Shown here one piece after another: positions 6,535 through 6,575 of a stretch of 6,575 nt of DNA; the stretch's first letter is position 1; each line of letters starts with the position of its first letter. This stretch comes from Actinomycetes bacterium (GTDB lineage: Bacteria > Actinomycetota > Aquicultoria > CAJVYJ01): positions 1 to 6,575 of the forward strand of contig JAUVQW010000063.1 in NCBI GenBank assembly GCA_030597945.1, read 5' to 3'. Below the pieces are notes generated by a model. The model worked only from the letters and a program-made list of their open reading frames with translations. It was not told the DNA's origin and did no database searches. The translations under genes were made by a program, and so were the position numbers.

Positions 6535-6575
6535 CAAAACTCGATCCCCTTTCTGGCCCCTATTCCACCATCGTA
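6534..6575 (-). CDS. cobO: C-terminal end of a CobO/BtuR-type corrinoid adenosyltransferase (cut by window edge)
   Basis: Reading inward from the right edge, 13 codons encode YDGGIGARKGIEF and end in TGA (6534-6536), which overlaps the cobD ATG. The P-loop CobA/CobO/BtuR family of ATP:corrinoid adenosyltransferases characteristically ends in a sequence like H.(F/Y)xxGxxAxxGIE(F/Y/W), and this peptide fits. That enzyme transfers the adenosyl group to the cobalt of cob(I)yrinic acid a,c-diamide, the step after CbiA, so the operon context agrees. The call rests on a short tail only, so it is moderately sure. Confidence 0.65.
   Translation of the reverse strand, partial: YDGGIGARKGIEF

Noticed and set aside
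1..6575. tRNA or rRNA genes, CRISPR arrays, insertion sequences, attachment sites
   Set aside because: Nearly all bases are used by the pathway genes; I saw no repeat-spacer pattern, transposase, inverted terminal repeats or structural RNA signature.

Overview
The window is part of an anaerobic (cobalt-early) cobalamin biosynthesis operon. Every supported gene lies on the minus strand, so transcription runs from the right edge to the left edge. In that order the genes are: the last 13 codons of a CobO/BtuR-type corrinoid adenosyltransferase, a CobD-type threonine-phosphate decarboxylase, CbiA, a CbiX-CbiC fusion, a 59-residue CbtB-like membrane protein, CbiD, CbiE, CbiL, and the first 96 residues of CbiF, cut by the left edge. 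Most junctions overlap by 1 to 16 bases (TGATG, GTGA and TAGTG types), which suggests one translationally coupled transcript. The only gap above 20 bases is about 96 bp between the CbtB-like gene and cbiD.

Together the genes cover several parts of the pathway. The CbiX half of the fusion inserts cobalt into sirohydrochlorin. CbiL and CbiF methylate C20 and C11. CbiD methylates C1 during ring contraction. CbiE methylates C5. The CbiC half moves the C11 methyl to C12 to give cobyrinic acid. CbiA makes the a,c-diamide, CobO adenosylates it, and CobD supplies aminopropanol phosphate for the nucleotide-loop linker. The CbtB-like protein is a candidate for cobalt acquisition. CbiH, CbiG, CbiJ, CbiT, CbiP and CbiB are not visible here and presumably lie outside the window. 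CbiT is notably not in the place next to cbiE where it often occurs.

The host is probably an anaerobic bacterium: the corrin pathway is the oxygen-independent version, there are clear Shine-Dalgarno sequences, GC content is moderate (roughly 40-45% by eye), and GTG/TTG starts are frequent. I cannot name a taxon from the sequence alone. No promoter, cobalamin riboswitch or terminator is visible, so transcription control probably lies upstream, beyond the right edge.

The less ordinary points are the small CbtB-like gene in what looks like an intergenic gap, the joining of the first cobalt step and the last corrin-ring step in one polypeptide, and a cbiD whose best-placed ribosome binding site precedes an ATA codon and whose usual conserved motifs are partly altered. 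I see no wholly new biological system; this is a known pathway with some unusual details.
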